Below the pieces are notes generated by a model. It was given only the letters and a program-made list of their open reading frames with translations. It made no database searches and was not told where the DNA came from. A stretch of 64,000 bases of DNA. It comes from JBMOPD01 sp049323615 (GTDB taxonomy: Bacteria; Bacillota; Desulfotomaculia; Desulfotomaculales; Desulfocucumaceae). Both the position numbers and the translations under genes were made by a program. This document shows positions 42,617 through 51,742 of this stretch, in pieces (position 1 is the first letter of the stretch; every line of letters begins with the position of its first letter). Where the stretch lies: NCBI GenBank assembly GCA_049323615.1, contig JBMOPD010000017.1, positions 18,585 to 82,584 of the forward strand, written 5' to 3'.

Positions 42617-42728
42617 GAGCGTGTCATCCTTTTAAATAACTTATTTGTCATTGGCAACATAAAAGGACGGGGCGGGTAAGGGCCCTGTCCTTTTATCCGC
42701 CGTATGCGTTTGCCATCCCGGCAAACCG

Positions 42729-43175
42729 CTATTTCTCAATTTCATACCCGCGGGACGTCATGGTAACCTCTTTGCTCAGGCAGTCGCCCACCGGGCACCT
42801 GGTCTTCATGACTTCCACCAGCTTCTCCACATTTTCAGCCGGAGAATCGGTCTTAAAATACATTTTATACCGGACTTCCTGGAATCCAGGCCGCCCCTTC
42901 CCCATCATGAACCCGGCAGGGTCCAGGTCGCCCTCCAGGTCCACCCGGAAGCCCTGCAGGTCTACCCCGTTCTGCTTGGCAAAAAAGTAGGCCACTATGG
43001 TCATGCAGGAACCCAGGGAGCAAAGCTGCATTTCCACCGGGTTCATGCCCTTGTCGGTGCCGCCCAGGGAAGGGGGCTCGTCGGCAATCAGCTTGAAGCC
43101 CCGGGCCTCGCTCTCCACGGCCATACCCTCGGGCAGTTTTCTTGATGTGGCCTTAAAAGTCATAACCGGCATCAA
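42729..43175 (-). CDS. OsmC-family peroxide-protection protein
   Basis: A 148-residue OsmC/Ohr-type thiol peroxidase. The two catalytic Cys are in LGSCMTIVAYF and RCPVGDCLSK. These proteins detoxify organic hydroperoxides or act on persulfides. The start is close to a GGAGTG ribosome site. No regulator of the OhrR kind is adjacent; it is a single gene between a transporter and the YcdB/SLH gene. Confidence 0.9.
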   Translation of the reverse strand: MMPVMTFKATSRKLPEGMAVESEARGFKLIADEPPSLGGTDKGMNPVEMQLCSLGSCMTIVAYFFAKQNGVDLQGFRVDLEGDLDPAGFMMGKGRPGFQEVRYKMYFKTDSPAENVEKLVEVMKTRCPVGDCLSKEVTMTSRGYEIEK

Positions 43176-43342
43176 CCATCACTCCTTGGAAGTATTTTCT
43201 ACGATTATTATTTATCGTTTCCCTCCCGGCAAACCATAAATAGATTATAACACAGGTTTATGAAAACCAAGGAAAATTAAAAAAAGAATGGAAAATTTTA
43301 TTAATCAGGGAAACAAAATACTGTTTAAAACGTCTATATTTA

Positions 43343-44956
43343 TTGGGAGGTTTTAGCTCATTAATTATCTATCCTGTCCGGCGGAAAAGAAGGGAGAGGT
43401 TAAATGAAACCCAGTTATCTGAAAAAATAATGAATGAAACGGGAATGGCCCTCATTTACCACGTCCCGTACGGCGAATATACCGGCGGCACACCCCGGGC
43501 CAGGCTGGTTTACCGGATTAACACCCGCCATCCGGTGATCCTGGATGCGGTTACCGGTCAATCACTGGATTACCAGGGCCAGCCTGTGGAGCTGAAGGAC
43601 GCCAAACAATTTGAGGACATCCCTGCCGCCGGCGGCGAGATGAACCCCCCCGTGCCCGGCAAGGAGAGAATCGGCGCCACTGAGGCCATGGAAAAGGCCG
43701 CAAGATTTTTCCGGGCCCTGGGATACGAAGGAGAGGTTGAGCGCAGGGGAGGCGGTTCCGGCGGCGGGCCCCTGGGCCGTGAGGAATACTGGTCATACGG
43801 CCTGAAGCAAAAGGAAGGCCAAGATTGGTATTTTGAATATATCAGCGTTGGTATTGAAGTGTTTACAGGCCGGATAGCCCACTTCCATGGACGTGGCCCA
43901 TACGGCGAACGGGCCTCTATCCCGGAAGGCAAAGCTATTGCCAGGGAAGAGGCAGTGAAAATAGCCCGGGAATTTATAAAGAAGGTGGAGCCGGAGTTGG
44001 CCGGATACCTGGCCCTTGAAAAAACCGCCCCCTGGTACGAGGGACCTCCCGTCCATCACATCCGTTTTTCCAGGGTGGCCAACGGGGTTCCCTTCCCCCT
44101 GGACGGTATAAATATGACCGTAGGGCATGACGGTAAGATAATTGATTACAACTGCCAGTGGCACCGGGTTACTTTCCCCCCGGCCAGGGCCGAAATATCT
44201 GCCGGAGATGCAGCCCGTACCTGGCTGGAACGTTCACCGTTAAAACTGAAATATTTCTTCCCCCGGGATGAGAACATAAGGCTCCAGCAGCCAAAGCTGG
44301 TCTACCAGCCGGAATACAGCGGGGCCCAGTATATTGACGCCCATACCGGCGAAGCCCTGGGGGATGACGGCCGGCCCCTTAATCAGGCGGCAGGCAACAA
44401 ATATGACTTTACCGGCAGCTGGGCCGTCCAGCAACTGCAAATAATGGCCGGGAGCGGACTGCTGCCCCCGCCGGAAAAATTCAGCCCCACCGCGCCGGTA
44501 ACGCGGCGGGACGGCATCCGCCTGCTGATGGCCGCTGCGGGGAACCGCTACGGCGACGGCGACGAGCGCCGGGCAGGCCCTTACTTCGAGGACATTAAGA
44601 ACGATGATCCGGATTACCGTACAATCCAGTGGGCCGCAGACATGGGTATTATAGAAAAGGGCGGCCAGTTCCGGCCCGGCGATAACCTTACCCGGACCAC
44701 ACTGGCCGCCTGGCTGGTCAACAGCATGGGGTACAAAAATGTGGCTTCAATAACCAATAAAATTGAATCCCCCTTCAACGACATTGCGGAACTTTCCCGG
44801 CAGGATCAAAATTACATCGGGCTGGCCAACGGGCTGGGATTCATGGCGGGGAACGGCACCCAGAACTTCAGGCCGGGCGCCGCCGTCACCTGGGAAGAGC
44901 TGTCTGCAGCGGTGCTTAAGGCAGCGCCGAAGCTGAGAAACCGCACAATGTGGTGA
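43343..44956 (+). CDS. YcdB/YcdC-type protein with SLH repeats, lacking an export signal
   Basis: A frame of 537 residues. The body holds PepSY/YcdB-like repeats, for instance ARLVYRINTRHPVILDAVTG, KAIAREEAVKIAREFI and KLVYQPEYSGAQYIDAHTGE. Two to three SLH repeats form the end (about 365-535: AVQQLQIMAGSGLLPP, TIQWAADMGIIEKG, GLANGLGFMAGNG). Related proteins are exported and wall-bound, but here no signal peptide exists: the visible N-terminus starts abruptly after a short basic stretch. The likely first part of the gene is missing, so it may be non-functional. An internal ATG near 43430 has no good ribosome site. A terminator follows. Confidence 0.7.
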   Translation: MGGFSSLIIYPVRRKRRERLNETQLSEKIMNETGMALIYHVPYGEYTGGTPRARLVYRINTRHPVILDAVTGQSLDYQGQPVELKDAKQFEDIPAAGGEMNPPVPGKERIGATEAMEKAARFFRALGYEGEVERRGGGSGGGPLGREEYWSYGLKQKEGQDWYFEYISVGIEVFTGRIAHFHGRGPYGERASIPEGKAIAREEAVKIAREFIKKVEPELAGYLALEKTAPWYEGPPVHHIRFSRVANGVPFPLDGINMTVGHDGKIIDYNCQWHRVTFPPARAEISAGDAARTWLERSPLKLKYFFPRDENIRLQQPKLVYQPEYSGAQYIDAHTGEALGDDGRPLNQAAGNKYDFTGSWAVQQLQIMAGSGLLPPPEKFSPTAPVTRRDGIRLLMAAAGNRYGDGDERRAGPYFEDIKNDDPDYRTIQWAADMGIIEKGGQFRPGDNLTRTTLAAWLVNSMGYKNVASITNKIESPFNDIAELSRQDQNYIGLANGLGFMAGNGTQNFRPGAAVTWEELSAAVLKAAPKLRNRTMW

Positions 44957-44972
44957 TTTCAAAACGCCAGAA

Positions 44973-45360
44973 TCAGTGCGCGGGGGCAGGAAAAACCTGC
45001 CCCCCTTTTTCACAATGGGGACGGTTCTCCCCCTCCGGGGAGAAATTATTGTACCAGTCGTACAGCCAGCCGTGGTCAATGCCGTCATAGTCCCCCCGGA
45101 CGGTGAGCTGGTAATGTATCCATCTCGCCCCTGATATTCCCGTCAACTGCGGCGATCATAAAAGTGCCGGTCTTGTCCAGCAGCATCTTCTCTATGGTGA
45201 CCCTGGTCCCCTTGCAGTCCACCGACCTGTCTACCGGGACAAACTGCCCCAGTTCTTCCGCCCGGGCAAACCGGCCGGGAGTTCCGGTTTCAGCGGATAC
45301 GGCGGGCCGGACCGAGCAGGCCGGCAGAAGGATAACTGCCGTTATCAGCAGCAGACAAAT
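44973..45360 (-). pseudogene. Remnant of an exported/lipoprotein-type gene
   Basis: On the minus strand a hydrophobic start CLLLITAVILLPACSVRP (signal with possible lipobox) is followed by ELGQFVPVDRSVDCKGTRVT, MLLDKTGTFMIAAVDG and a stop. The natural continuation HYQLTVRGDYDGIDHGW and LYDWYNNFSPEGENR lies in another frame after about codon 90. No start codon is in frame, and the end runs into the opposing terminator. The arrangement (secreted, one beta-sandwich of the DUF4179/DUF5643 kind) is only suggestive. Confidence 0.5.
44982..45010 (+). terminator. Rho-independent terminator of the YcdB/SLH gene
   Basis: GGGGGCAGG-aaaaa-CCTGCCCCC followed by CTTTTT: a perfect nine-base-pair stem with a T tail, 26 bases after the stop codon. 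Confidence 0.9.
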
Positions 45361-45477
45361 TCGATCTCACCGCTCTCCCTTTTTCTAAAAAAGTTGTGGC
45401 CCTAGATGCCGGCAAAAATTTATTCTGAATTCTGGATTCGGCCAGGATAGCTGCGACATTCATCTAATAAGACGTTT

Positions 45478-45951
45478 TCATCCCAGTTCAAGTTCCATGA
45501 ATACCGCACCTTCTACCGGATTATAACAGTAGGGCCGGATTTCATAAAACCCCAACGAACGGTAGAGAGCATTGGCTTCTTTCATTGACGAAATGGTATC
45601 CAGCCTCATACGGGTATATCCCAATTTGCGGGCCTCCTCAATGACGGCCAGGGCCAGGTCCCGGCCAATCCCCTTTCCCCGGAACTCCGGCTGTATGTAG
45701 AGTCTCTTCATCTCACAGATACCCTGGCCGATCTTCCTCAGGGCCACACAACCGGCCGCCCGCTTCCCGTCAAGGGCCAGCAGAATTAAGCCGTCCGGAG
45801 GGGCGTAATCGCCCGGCAGCCCGGCAAGCTCCCGGCTGAAATTCTGGAAGCCCAGGTCAAAATCAAGGGAAGCCGCGTATTCCGTAAAAAGCTGGCGAAT
45901 GTGCCGAAGGTATTTTCCGGATTCAGCCCGGACAAATTCTGCCATATCCAT
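45478..45951 (-). CDS. GNAT-family N-acetyltransferase
   Basis: A 157-residue acetyl-CoA-dependent acetyltransferase. Motif A, which binds the cofactor pyrophosphate, is LYIQPEFRGKGIGRDLALAVIEEA; the end (ANALYRSLGFYEIRPYC) is typical motif B. Substrate unknown. The ATG at 45951 lies after AAGGGGGATT; the frame extends upstream to 46002 without support. Single gene. Confidence 0.9.
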   Translation of the reverse strand: MDMAEFVRAESGKYLRHIRQLFTEYAASLDFDLGFQNFSRELAGLPGDYAPPDGLILLALDGKRAAGCVALRKIGQGICEMKRLYIQPEFRGKGIGRDLALAVIEEARKLGYTRMRLDTISSMKEANALYRSLGFYEIRPYCYNPVEGAVFMELELG

Positions 45952-46078
45952 AATCCCCCTTTTAAATATTATTGCACCCAAACAAAAAGAGCGGCAGGAC
46001 ATTCAACCATTTCCCTGCTGCTCCTCCAAAATACTACGGCCGCTGTGTTATTCCCTTTATAAACGGCTGATTGCGACT

Positions 46079-46585
46079 TCAACTTTTACTTTCCAGTTTT
46101 CTTACCCGCCACTCCAGTTTGGTAACCGCAGCGGCGAGGTTGTCTATATTATCACTGTTTTCCATAGTTTTACGGTGAACATCCTGATATCCTTCGGCAA
46201 TAGCCTTAATGTCGTGGCGGGTTTTTTCGTTCTCCACCACTACAGCCACCTTTATTTCTTCTACTTTTCTTTCAAACTGTTCTTTTAAATCCTCAACCTT
46301 TTTATCAAAACGGATTCCTAAATCCTCAATCCTTCTATCAAAACGGTTTTCTAAATCATCAACCTTTTTATCAAAACGGCTCTCCAAACCATCAACCTTT
46401 TTATCAAAACGGTTCTCTAAATCATCAACCTTTCGATCAAAACGGCTGGCTAGATCAGACATCTCAATCCTTAATGCAGCATCTACGTCTTCTATCTTTC
46501 TTTCAACACGGCCAGCAAATTCGGCCATTCTATCATCAATGTGCTCTTTTAATATTTCAAGCATCTGTTCCATTTCCGGATTCAT
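46079..46585 (-). CDS. Coiled-coil protein built of 11-residue repeats
   Basis: A 168-residue protein that is nearly all helix. From about residue 15 to 113 (counted from the ATG at 46585) it is made of nine consecutive 11-residue units; the middle six read R-F-D-K-K-V-D-D-L-E-N with small changes. Eleven-residue (hendecad) periodicity gives an almost straight coiled coil, unlike heptads. The C-terminal part (ENSDNIDNLAAAVTKLEWRVRKLE) is a conventional heptad coil. No signal or membrane segment. The ATG at 46585 follows GGAG; the frame continues to 46627. Function unknown; similar proteins are sometimes structural or phage-derived. Confidence 0.75.
   Translation of the reverse strand: MNPEMEQMLEILKEHIDDRMAEFAGRVERKIEDVDAALRIEMSDLASRFDRKVDDLENRFDKKVDGLESRFDKKVDDLENRFDRRIEDLGIRFDKKVEDLKEQFERKVEEIKVAVVVENEKTRHDIKAIAEGYQDVHRKTMENSDNIDNLAAAVTKLEWRVRKLESKS
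46247..46444 (-). repeat. Six in-phase 33-base repeats in the coiled-coil gene
   Basis: Exactly 198 bases, six units of 33, coding the 11-residue repeats. Neighbouring copies are very similar at the DNA level (TTTTTATCAAAACGG recurs on the plus strand), so copy number probably varies between strains. Confidence 0.85.
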
Positions 46586-46696
46586 AACACTACTCCTCTC
46601 CTTGTATACATTACCATATCCTGGCAAGGCGACTATAATATAGTATTATTCGTTAATTATCGGGTACTTCCTGCCTACTTGTGTTAAAACGATTTT

Positions 46697-46730
46697 AAAA
46701 AAGCTGACAGCGATAAGCTGTCAGCTTTTT
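46697..46730 (-). terminator. Terminator of mutS2, built from the AGCTGACAGC motif
   Basis: On the minus strand AAAAAGCTGACAGC-ttatc-GCTGTCAGCTTTTTT: perfect stem directly after the mutS2 stop codon. The stem is a full inverted pair of the AGCTGACAGC motif found dispersed in other gaps. It works for the coiled-coil gene side less well. Confidence 0.9.
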
Positions 46731-49086
46731 ACTGCAGTTCAACCACGGTACAGCCCAGGCCGCCTTCCCCGGCCTCACCGGGGCGGAAGGATTTGACCCG
46801 GCGGTGGGTCTTCAGCTGGCGCTGAACGGCGGCCCGCAGGGCGCCGGTACCCTTGCCGTGTATGATGTAGACCCTGGGCAGGCTGGCCAGGCTGGCGTCG
46901 TCCAGGTATTTTTCCATCTCGGCCAGGGCCTCGTCGGCGGTCATACCCCTTAAGTCCAGGCTGGTGGAAATTTCCCTGGCCTTGGAGGCCATGATCCCGG
47001 CCACCTGGACTCCTCCGCCGGCAGGCCCGGAATGCCCGGCGCGGCGCAGGTCGGAAAGTGGCACAGTCACCTTGATGATCCCCACCTGCACCTGGACCTG
47101 TCCGTCCTCGGGTGTTCCCACCACGTACCCCTTCTGGTTGAAGCGGGGAATAAAGACCTCCTCCCCGGGCCGCACCTCATCCGGCACCTCACCCGGGTGT
47201 TCAACGGCACGGCCGGATTTCAGCCTGTTTCTGCTCTCCATGGCGGCAAGCCGCTCCCGGGCCTCCCTGATGCCGGCTTCCCTGTCCCTGGCGGCCTCAC
47301 AGGAGAGCCTCTCCCTCAGTTCCCTGATCATTTCCTCGGCTTCACGGCGGGTGCCGCGCACCAAACCTGCGGCCTCTTCACGGGCCCTGGCCAGGACGGC
47401 TTCCCGCTTTTCAACCAAATCAGCGTCCAGCCGGCGGTAGTGTTCCTCCAGCCGGCGGGCCTCCGCCAGCAGCCGCGCCGCCTCTTCCCGGTCCCGGCCG
47501 GCCTCCTGCCGGGTCCTTTCCAGGTGGTCCACCAGATCGGACGCCCTTAACTGGTCAGCCGACATAAACTCTTTTGACCTTTCCACCAGGCCGGGTTCCA
47601 AACCCAGCCTGGCGGCGATTTCAAAGGCGTTGCTGCGCCCCGGCCGGCCGATCAGCAGGCGGTAGGTGGGCCTTAAAGTGACGGCGTCAAATTCCACGCT
47701 GGCGTTTTCCACCCTGGGATTGGCGTAGGCGAAATTTTTAAGCTCGCTGTAATGGGTGGTGGCCACTGTTTTGGCCCCTGCAGAGTGCAGCCGTTCCAGT
47801 ATGGCCTGGGCCAGGGCCGATCCCTCGGCGGGGTCGGTGCCCGCCCCCAGTTCGTCCAGCAGCACAAGGCTGTCCGGGCCGGCCTTTTTTAATATACCAA
47901 CGATATTGGTCATGTGTGAAGAAAAGGTGCTCAGGGACTGCTCTATACTCTGCTCATCCCCGATGTCGGCGAATACCCGGCCAAAAACGCCCAGCACCGT
48001 ACCCTCGCCGGCAGGGACATGCAGGCCCGACTGGGCCATGAGCACCAGCAGTCCCACCGTTTTAAGGGTCACCGTCTTGCCCCCGGTATTGGGGCCGGTA
48101 ATCACCAGGGTGTCGAACTCCTGTCCCAGGTTTACGGTAATGGGCACCACCTCCCCCTCCAGCAGCGGGTGGCGGCCGTGTCTTATGTCCAGGCGGGGTT
48201 CCGGTTTAATGACGGGCTCCCAGGCGTCCAGGCTCAGGCTGTACCTCGCCCTGGCCATAATGAAATCCAGCTGCCCCAGGGCGTCCAGAGAGGCCAGCAA
48301 ATCCCCGGAAACCCCGGACACCGCCGCCGAGAGCTCAAAAAGTATCCTGGCAATTTCCTGCTTCTCGGCAGCCTGGAGGCGGCGCACCTCGTTGTTGGCC
48401 TCCACCACCGCCATGGGCTCGATAAAAAGGGTGGCCCCGCTGGCCGACTGGCCGTGAACGATACCGGGCACCTGGGCCCGGTACTCCTGTTTGACCGGTA
48501 TCACGTAACGGTTTTCCCTGATGGTCACTATGGGGTCCTGAAGGTATTTCTGGTAGGCGGCGGACCGGATAAAGTCCTCCAGCCTGGCCTTCACCTGGAC
48601 CTGGGCGGCGGCCAGCTGCCGCCTGATTTGCCTTAAGCCGGGCGACGCATCGTCGGCTATCTCCCCGCCGGGCAGGACGGAGGAAAGGATGCGCTGCTCC
48701 AGGTCGCCAAAATTGCCCAGGCCCTCTGATATTCCGGCCATAAGGGGGTAGCGGTCGTACCTGTCCAGGAAAAATTTCTTTATCCTTCTTATGGCAGACA
48801 GGGTACGCCCCACCGCCAGCAGGCCCTCCGGGTCCAGCACTATCTCCCGCCGGGCCTGCCGGGCCTGTTCGCGCACGTCATACCAGCCGCCCAGATCAGC
48901 GGCCGGATCCAGGCGCATCAGCTCCCGGCCCTCGGTGGTCTCGGACTGCCGCCTGACGATCAGGTCTATATTGCCCACCGGAACAAGCTGCAGCGCCAGC
49001 TCCCGGCCCAGGGGGGACCCGGCGAACCCGGCCAGCCGCTCCAGCACTTTGTAGTATTCCAGCCTTCTCAGAGTTTTCTCTTCCAT
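46729..49086 (-). CDS. mutS2: Endonuclease MutS2
   Basis: A full 785-residue MutS2. The ABC-type ATPase has Walker A in ITGPNTGGKTVTLKT and Walker B in VLLDELGAGTDPAEG, a long coiled coil follows (about 515-620), and a C-terminal Smr endonuclease domain carries DLRGMTADEALAEMEKYLDD and HGKGTGALR. MutS2 lacks the mismatch-recognition domain; it suppresses homologous recombination and, in Firmicutes, rescues collided ribosomes. Its stop codon abuts a perfect terminator. Start ATG at 49086. Confidence 0.97.
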   Translation of the reverse strand: MEEKTLRRLEYYKVLERLAGFAGSPLGRELALQLVPVGNIDLIVRRQSETTEGRELMRLDPAADLGGWYDVREQARQARREIVLDPEGLLAVGRTLSAIRRIKKFFLDRYDRYPLMAGISEGLGNFGDLEQRILSSVLPGGEIADDASPGLRQIRRQLAAAQVQVKARLEDFIRSAAYQKYLQDPIVTIRENRYVIPVKQEYRAQVPGIVHGQSASGATLFIEPMAVVEANNEVRRLQAAEKQEIARILFELSAAVSGVSGDLLASLDALGQLDFIMARARYSLSLDAWEPVIKPEPRLDIRHGRHPLLEGEVVPITVNLGQEFDTLVITGPNTGGKTVTLKTVGLLVLMAQSGLHVPAGEGTVLGVFGRVFADIGDEQSIEQSLSTFSSHMTNIVGILKKAGPDSLVLLDELGAGTDPAEGSALAQAILERLHSAGAKTVATTHYSELKNFAYANPRVENASVEFDAVTLRPTYRLLIGRPGRSNAFEIAARLGLEPGLVERSKEFMSADQLRASDLVDHLERTRQEAGRDREEAARLLAEARRLEEHYRRLDADLVEKREAVLARAREEAAGLVRGTRREAEEMIRELRERLSCEAARDREAGIREARERLAAMESRNRLKSGRAVEHPGEVPDEVRPGEEVFIPRFNQKGYVVGTPEDGQVQVQVGIIKVTVPLSDLRRAGHSGPAGGGVQVAGIMASKAREISTSLDLRGMTADEALAEMEKYLDDASLASLPRVYIIHGKGTGALRAAVQRQLKTHRRVKSFRPGEAGEGGLGCTVVELQ

Positions 49087-49157
49087 CGAAAACCTCGCTT
49101 TGCTAAGCTTTCAGCAGTCAGCCGCCGGCAATCGGCAAAGGCAAAGTCGGTTAGATG

Positions 49158-51722
49158 CTAAACCCCTCTGTAGTAGTGGCCTTTCGTCAACCCCGCCGGG
49201 CTCAAGGCCAGCAATTTTTCCCGGGCCTGTTCCGGGTCCGGCCCGGCCTTCCTGCCGCCGGACAGGCCGTCCAGCGCCCGCCGGTAAATCTCCACCGTTT
49301 CCGCCACATACTGCGGCTGCTCCCGGCGCGCCTCTACGCGCACGCAGGCCACCCCCGCCCGGGCCAGTTCGGGAATATCCTCGATGAGGCACAGGTCCCT
49401 GGAGTTGAATATGTGCATCCGGCACTGGCGGTCGGTTTCCACCGGGAAAACCGCCCCGGTCCTGTCCCTCAGCAGGTAACCGCCGCTGCGGCAAACTCTG
49501 CGGCAGGGGCTGTCCGCTGAACGGTGGCCCAGGACGGCCCCGGGCAGGCAGTGCTCCGACACCATCAACTCCAGTGCCCCCTGCACCAGCACCTCCACCG
49601 GGTATGCCGCCGCCAGATCCTTCACCTGGCCCATGGTAAGCTCGGGTGAGAGGGTGACCCTGACGGCCCCCAGCCCCAGCAGGTACTCTACCGTAAACCG
49701 GTTGAAGGCGTTGAGGCCAAAGTCGGATATCATGGAAAGGCCCGGCAGCCTCCGGGCCAGCACCGGCAGCAGGCCGAGGTTTCCGGCCAGCACCCCGCCG
49801 GCCGGGACGCCCCGGAAGGCCTCCACCAGCCCGTCAATTTCTTCGTCCTTTACAATCCTGGGCGTTGACAGGACCAGCAGGGCCTTGTTGTTTCCGCAGA
49901 TAACGGCCGCTTCCGCCAGGTCTTCCCGGCTCACCGGGGGCTTCGGGCGGAAAACGTCCGGTCCGAAATAAATAATATCGGCCCCCGACTCCACCGCCGA
50001 CCGCAGGGACTGTATATCTCCCACCGAAACGGCCAGGGCCGGGGCTGATCCACGTCCGGCAGCCGCCTTCCCGGCAGCCCGGTTAAACGGTCCCCGGCCG
50101 TGATCAGCCCGTCTGATCACCGCCCGGTCCAGGCGGGATAGAAACAATTCCCGGTCCACCGGCGGCCGCCGGCGGTCCTTGAGAATCATGTCCTCCAATA
50201 CGGCCAGGGCCTCCCGGCGGACCCGGTTGATATCACTGACCGGGTATATAACCGGGCCCCTGAGATCACTGGACAGGGCCGACAGCTCAAAAGGGGTATT
50301 GCCCAGACGGCTTAGCTGATCATACAGGAAATCCCCGTCCAGAGGCCTTTTGCTGGCGGTTTGGCCGGCAGAGCCGGTGGCCGCCTTGGCTGTTCGGCCC
50401 CCGGGGTCCGTAACGGTAAGTATAAGCGGCATTCCGACGCCGGCCTGTACTTTAAAATGTAGGGATACCTTGCGCCGCGCCCCCCTGGGCGAGGTGAAGC
50501 TATCCCTGGCCCGCTCCATCAGGTCGGCGTCGTGGGTCTTGAAGACCCTGTCGCCGGGCTTTACCCGGCCGGGCACCGAAAGGCGGGCAACCTGGCCGGC
50601 GGCCGCGCTTTCCACCCTGGCCCCGCCGACAAAAATTTCACCCACCTCAAAACCAACCCGGCCCCCTTCGGTAACCCACACCTCCAGCCCGTCACCGGTA
50701 CGCAGTGGTTTTTCAAGAACCACTTCCACCAGTCCGGACTTCCTGTCCACGCCCCTTACCCTGCCCAGACGGACACCACGGTTGTTGGGGCGCTTGTAGC
50801 TCATCATATCCCTGCCCTGGGATCCGAAAAAATACCCGCTGGTAAAGTCCCGGTTAAATATCTGGGCCAGGTCCTCTTCTTCCACATGATCAACATAATA
50901 CTGCCCGCCGGAAACCGCCCGGTCGATCAGGTTCCTGTATATCCTCACCACCGTGGCAACGTATTCCGGCCTCTTCATGCGGCCCTCTATTTTGAATGAA
51001 TTTATGCCGGCCCCGATAAGTTCGGGAATGTGGGCGCTGATGTTGAGGTCCCTGGGACTTAAAAGGTACTCCCCGGTTACCGCGGGATCAGCCGCCGGCC
51101 TGCCGCTGCGGTCCAGCAGGGCATACTGCATCCTGCAGGGCTGGGCGCAGCGCCCCCGGTTGCCGCTCCTGCCGCCAATCATGCTGGAAAGAAGACACTG
51201 GCCGGAGTAGGAAATGCACAGGGCGCCGTGGATAAAAGCCTCCAGCTCGGCCCCGGTGGATTTTTTGATGCTTCTAATCTCTTCCAGGCTTAATTCCCTG
51301 GCCAGCACCACCCGGGAGAACCCGCTCTCCAGAAGCTGCAATACCCCCGGGGTATTGTGGGCGGTCATCTGGGTGCTGGCGTGCAGGGGCAGTTCGGGTA
51401 TGGCCTTCCGGGCCAGGTCGGCCAGCCCGGCGTCCTGGATAATGGCGGCGTCGGCCCCCATATTCTGCAGCCGGAACAAAAACTCCAGGGCCTCGTCCAT
51501 TTCACTGCCGGCGATAAGTATATTCACGGTGACATATATTTTTACTCCCCGCAGGTGGGCATACTCCACCGCCCTGGCAAGCTCCCCGTCGTCGAAATTG
51601 GCCGCCGACCGCCTGGCGTTGAACATCTGCCCGCCCAGGTAAACGGCATCAGCTCCATTTTCCACGGCGGCCACCAGGGCGTCCCATCCACCCGCGGGAG
51701 CCAGCAACTCCGGTTTCTTCAT
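49158..51722 (-). CDS. U32-family peptidase (with DUF3656 domain)
   Basis: An 854-residue protein. Residues 1 to about 300 are the U32 domain: LLAPAGGWDALVAAVENGADA, then FIHGALCISYSGQCLLSSM with RGRCAQPCRMQY, whose Cys bind an iron-sulphur cluster in this family. A DUF3656-type insertion follows, then a second, divergent U32-like half (CRRVCRSGGYLL). Members are involved in tRNA or ubiquinone hydroxylation (TrhP/RlhA type) or peptide degradation; the exact role here is not clear. ATG at 51722. Upstream lies the NIF3-like gene 20 bases away. Confidence 0.9.
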   Translation of the reverse strand: MKKPELLAPAGGWDALVAAVENGADAVYLGGQMFNARRSAANFDDGELARAVEYAHLRGVKIYVTVNILIAGSEMDEALEFLFRLQNMGADAAIIQDAGLADLARKAIPELPLHASTQMTAHNTPGVLQLLESGFSRVVLARELSLEEIRSIKKSTGAELEAFIHGALCISYSGQCLLSSMIGGRSGNRGRCAQPCRMQYALLDRSGRPAADPAVTGEYLLSPRDLNISAHIPELIGAGINSFKIEGRMKRPEYVATVVRIYRNLIDRAVSGGQYYVDHVEEEDLAQIFNRDFTSGYFFGSQGRDMMSYKRPNNRGVRLGRVRGVDRKSGLVEVVLEKPLRTGDGLEVWVTEGGRVGFEVGEIFVGGARVESAAAGQVARLSVPGRVKPGDRVFKTHDADLMERARDSFTSPRGARRKVSLHFKVQAGVGMPLILTVTDPGGRTAKAATGSAGQTASKRPLDGDFLYDQLSRLGNTPFELSALSSDLRGPVIYPVSDINRVRREALAVLEDMILKDRRRPPVDRELFLSRLDRAVIRRADHGRGPFNRAAGKAAAGRGSAPALAVSVGDIQSLRSAVESGADIIYFGPDVFRPKPPVSREDLAEAAVICGNNKALLVLSTPRIVKDEEIDGLVEAFRGVPAGGVLAGNLGLLPVLARRLPGLSMISDFGLNAFNRFTVEYLLGLGAVRVTLSPELTMGQVKDLAAAYPVEVLVQGALELMVSEHCLPGAVLGHRSADSPCRRVCRSGGYLLRDRTGAVFPVETDRQCRMHIFNSRDLCLIEDIPELARAGVACVRVEARREQPQYVAETVEIYRRALDGLSGGRKAGPDPEQAREKLLALSPAGLTKGHYYRGV

Positions 51723-51742
51723 AGTGATCAGGGCTTTTCCCT

